Assembly: GCA_958299035.1 (NCBI GenBank)
Contig: CATQJL010000112.1
Coordinates: 85,640,636 to 85,704,635 of the forward strand
DNA length: 64,000 bases
Reading direction: 5' to 3'
Source of the DNA: Cylicocyclus nassatus
Taxonomy: Eukaryota; Nematoda; Chromadorea; Rhabditida; Strongylidae
Shown: positions 61,996-64,000 of the stretch, in pieces
Position numbering within the stretch: the stretch's first letter is position 1
Layout: the number at the start of each line of letters is the position of its first letter
Made by a program: the position numbers and the translations under genes
Notes under the pieces: model-generated
What the model saw: the letters and a program-made list of their open reading frames with translations, nothing else
What the model was told of the DNA's origin: nothing
Database searches by the model: none

Positions 61996-62770
61996 CTTGA
62001 TATTGCACTTTTTAAATAAATCGTTCCATTCAGTGATGAAACCTCATAAAACACGGGGTAAGGCAGCAGAGCAACGTCGCGCTTGAGTAATTTCCATCCT
62101 GGTCAGACTTCCGAATTGGGTAGTCGACCAGCTGCGTAATTTCCTTGATGCTCTACGGGAACAGGAATCTGATCATTTGTCAAGGAATGAGTCGCTAATG
62201 CTACGAAGAACCTTGTAAGTCAATGGAAACCCCATGAGAAGGGTGAGGGTGGATTGTTTCAAAAGTTTCCAAAACATTTTCTAAAAATAAGCATCTCCAC
62301 GACTCCACCAAGAAGCTTAGGTTAGTCGCCTTATTTTTTCTTTCTTTCTAAGTTTACAATTCATTTAAGTTAGGTTTTCAGGTCCATTATATAAATTATA
62401 AATTTATAATTTATATGATTTATAAGTTAAATTTTGAATTTGTAGAATTTAGAATATAATTTTTATTAATAAGTCTTTCCAAAGAAAAGGCTTATTCGAG
62501 AATGTTAGTGCAACCTCCTAACAGCTTCAGTGACGCTAGTATAGAGCTCATTAGAAACTATTGCTTTGAATGGCATTCTGCCTACTCTGTAGGATTAAAG
62601 CCATCAGTTAAGTGAGGTAATGTAGTTTTTCTGCAGTAGGAAATGGGAAGCAATCACTTTGTTGCAAATAGAAGCAGCAAGCAGATTGCACTTCCCTCAG
62701 TTTAGCCAGTAAGGGATTGATACACACATTGTATTTCACGACAACATCTACACATTGATAAGGGCTACCC

Positions 62771-62778
62771 TATAAAAG
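62771..62778 (+). promoter_or_regulatory. TATA box of the membrane protein gene
   Basis: TATAAAAG lies 82 bases before the ATG at 62853, placing the transcription start near 62800 and giving a short 5' UTR. Confidence 0.6.
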
Positions 62779-62852
62779 CCCAGAAAATCGGGGTAGGGGT
62801 CATTTACTTACAACTCACTCTACTAACCGACCATACTCGCTTGGATCCGGCT

Positions 62853-62939
62853 ATGGACGAGACGGGCTTGGCTCGGTTGCTCGGCATCTACGGTGGCACC
62901 TGCTTCCTCGTTTACGTCGAGACGAGCGGTTTCACCAAG
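62853..62939 (+). CDS. TMEM86/YhhN-like membrane protein gene, exon 1
   Basis: ATG at 62853, first after the TATA box; 29 codons from MDETGLARLLGIYGG to GFTK, ending AAG|GTGCGC in phase 0. Residues 9-22 are hydrophobic and may be the first membrane segment. GC-richer than its surroundings. The gene continues in exons at 62994, 63286, 63617 and 63882 and leaves the window unfinished after about 180 residues. Multi-pass membrane pattern. The order of motifs (a LPL.. segment, a helix, FAT-Y, then IGTLLN.SSN) resembles animal lysoplasmalogenases of the YhhN family, which are about 200-240 residues; this is by eye and tentative. Confidence 0.75.
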
Positions 62940-62993
62940 GTGCGCATGCCTGGGACTTCATCGACGAAATGAACTGAAAGAAGGCCTTTCCAG

Positions 62994-63105
62994 ACGCAGG
63001 GCCTGATAGACAGTCTACCGCTGGCCATGCTCTCGTTCTTGGCCCTAACTTCTAACATGGCCGTAAAACCTCGGTTCACTACGGCTGCGGCCTTCGCTAC
63101 CCTAG
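62994..63105 (+). CDS. TMEM86/YhhN-like gene, exon 2
   Basis: Acceptor AGGCCTTTCCAG after a 54-base intron; donor CTAG|GTCTGT, phase 1. 37 codons including GLIDSLPLAMLSFLALTSN, a clear membrane helix, then KPRFTTAAAFATL, the start of another. Position matches the family's LPVL..FLW helix (inference). Confidence 0.8.
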
Positions 63106-63285
63106 GTCTGTGTTAACCATCGGCAAAAGCAGAGAAAAAATGCTCTAATCACATTTTAGCGCTCTCCCGCTACCTGATTGTTTCAAAATCTTCTTATGAA
63201 TTAAGTGTAATAGGATATATCCTGGTTGTTATTGGGCATTTACTGTACTTTTCAACTTTTCAGTAAGTTCTTAATTTTCTTTCAG

Positions 63286-63298
63286 GAGCTGCACGCAA
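63286..63298 (+). CDS. TMEM86/YhhN-like gene, 13-nt micro-exon
   Basis: TTTTCTTTCAG|GAGCTGCACGCAA|GTGCCG. It turns the phase-1 exit of exon 2 into the phase-2 entry of the next exon and adds GAARK across its junctions. With it, the distance from the LPL motif to SLI equals the distance in human TMEM86B as remembered (38 residues). The alternative is a weak donor TCT|GTGTTA at the end of exon 2 with no micro-exon. Confidence 0.5.
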
Positions 63299-63616
63299 GT
63301 GCCGCGCTGCGGTGCGTGTGCGGCGCGTTTCTTGCTGCGACGATAACATGAGTCACTTGCGCAAAGAATTAAGTGCACTCCCCTTCATAACTCAGATCTA
63401 AAATTAACGCGTGCCTACGACTTTGCGCCACTTCTGCGCGCCAATATGACATTTCGTGCCAGGACCATGTCTGATCTCTCCTCCCTATCTGCGATCTCTA
63501 TCCATGGCGTTGGCGTGAAGAACACGCGTTCTCACGCTGTTGTTTCCACTTGTTCCGCTCGAAACTGACTCTGTTAACCACCAAGCTTCATTTTTAACAA
63601 AAAATGAATATTTCAG
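63299..63616. other. Intron with a GC-rich repeat-like insert
   Basis: From the donor on, the sequence GCCGCGCTGCGG..GTGTGCGGCGCG and a block to about 63540 are much richer in GC than other introns and end near CACGCTGTTG. It looks like an inserted repeat, but no second copy was found in the window. Confidence 0.45.
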
Positions 63617-63827
63617 ATCACTAATAGATGAATGGTCCATAGCTCTAAGCATGCTTGGCACGACATACTTCGCTACACTCTCGTATCATTGTTTTGCCGA
63701 TCTATTCGACTCCATACCATTTCTCGTTCTCTTACATGCATGCGTTTTTGCTTCTTCCTGTTTTCTGGTTGTGGCTGCTGGCTCTGTTTGTGAACAAAAT
63801 GCCGATCAAGACGATGTAATAGCACAG
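63617..63827 (+). CDS. TMEM86/YhhN-like gene, exon 4
   Basis: Acceptor ATGAATATTTCAG, donor CACAG|GTGACC. One base then 70 codons: SLIDEWSIALSMLGTTYFAT, and then a second hydrophobic stretch IPFLVLLHACVFASSCFLVV, ending in an acidic loop DQDDVIAQ; phase 0. Two membrane helices. The family's conserved Gly-Asp just before this region is not present. Confidence 0.88.
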
Positions 63828-63881
63828 GTGACCTCTTTGATAGCATTAACCTAGAAAAAAACTCGTTATTTAGCATTTCAG

Positions 63882-64000
63882 GCGTCCTATATGCGGCTCA
63901 TTGGAACGCTGTTGAACTGCTCGAGCAACACGATATTCTTGCTCAGCTTATTCGCATTACGTATAGAAACTCTACAAATCTTCTCTCAATGCCTACTCTA
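63882..64000 (+). CDS. TMEM86/YhhN-like gene, exon 5 (cut by the window edge)
   Basis: Acceptor TTTAGCATTTCAG after a 54-base intron, phase 0. 39 codons to the edge starting ASYMRLIGTLLNCSSN and followed by a hydrophobic stretch IFLLSLFALRI. IGTLLN.SSN lines up with the family's G-LLF-LSD motif, with Asn where the family has Asp. Confidence 0.85.

Larger units (their letters stand above)
36753..62770. other. 26 kb repeat-rich stretch without a supported gene
   Basis: Holds the elements listed below plus AT-rich filler. Four isolated exon-like segments were seen (41442, 49249, 55389 and 56599) but none joins into a gene. Confidence 0.55.

Noticed and set aside
61690..62230. Protein-like short frames on both strands, for example around IPVPVEHQGNYAAG on the - strand
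   Set aside because: Frames are short and interrupted by stops with no splice pairing; perhaps a decayed retroelement, but not enough to name.
1..64000. CRISPR arrays, bacterial operons, riboswitches, rRNA genes
   Set aside because: No regularly spaced repeats, no ribosome-binding-site-led ORFs and no recognisable rRNA or riboswitch sequence; the window is clearly eukaryotic.

Overview
The window looks like nematode nuclear DNA, most likely from a rhabditid-type worm, although no species marker was recognised. It is AT-rich. Candidate exons are bounded by TTTCAG-type acceptors and GTAAGT/GTGAGT-type donors, one first exon carries a probable spliced-leader acceptor six bases before its ATG, and there are many long C or G runs and fold-back transposons. 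There is no bacterial-style gene packing, and almost all listed long open frames are chance frames in introns, repeats or antisense of exons. All gene models here were read by eye from splice signals, reading phase and open frames; no search or expression data were available.

Layout. (1) Left edge to about 5.06 kb, + strand: a tentative small gene whose last two exons (2782-2891 and 4896-5058) join in phase and end in a cysteine cluster. (2) 5.55-36.7 kb, - strand: the main gene, eleven coding exons that join in phase to 348 codons, spread over 31 kb of introns; it is convergent with gene 1. The protein is basic and Ser/Pro/Gly-rich in its second half and is not recognised. A proline tRNA (UGG) lies antisense inside its 8.3 kb intron. 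(3) 36.7-62.8 kb: 26 kb with no well-supported gene, filled with repeats. (4) 62.8 kb to the right edge, + strand: the start of a multi-pass membrane protein gene with a TATA box, a 13-nt micro-exon and a fold resembling the TMEM86/YhhN family; it runs off the window.

Mobile DNA is the most informative part of the rest. Four copies of a 169-174 bp palindromic element are each flanked by TA. Two approximately 727 bp full-length hairpin elements with TTAGGTTG ends belong to one mariner-like family; one of them has been interrupted by a different 465 bp fold-back element that made a 3-bp TAA duplication. A third TTAGGTTG element of 922 bp has 30-bp perfect ends. Two further large palindromes (33.26-33.61 kb and 39.7-40.2 kb) and twelve C/G runs of 9-15 bases complete the picture of a repeat-rich chromosomal region.

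No bacterial-type defence or biosynthetic system is visible. The most unusual observations are the nested hairpin transposons, the micro-exons, the antisense tRNA in an intron and the long G/C runs.
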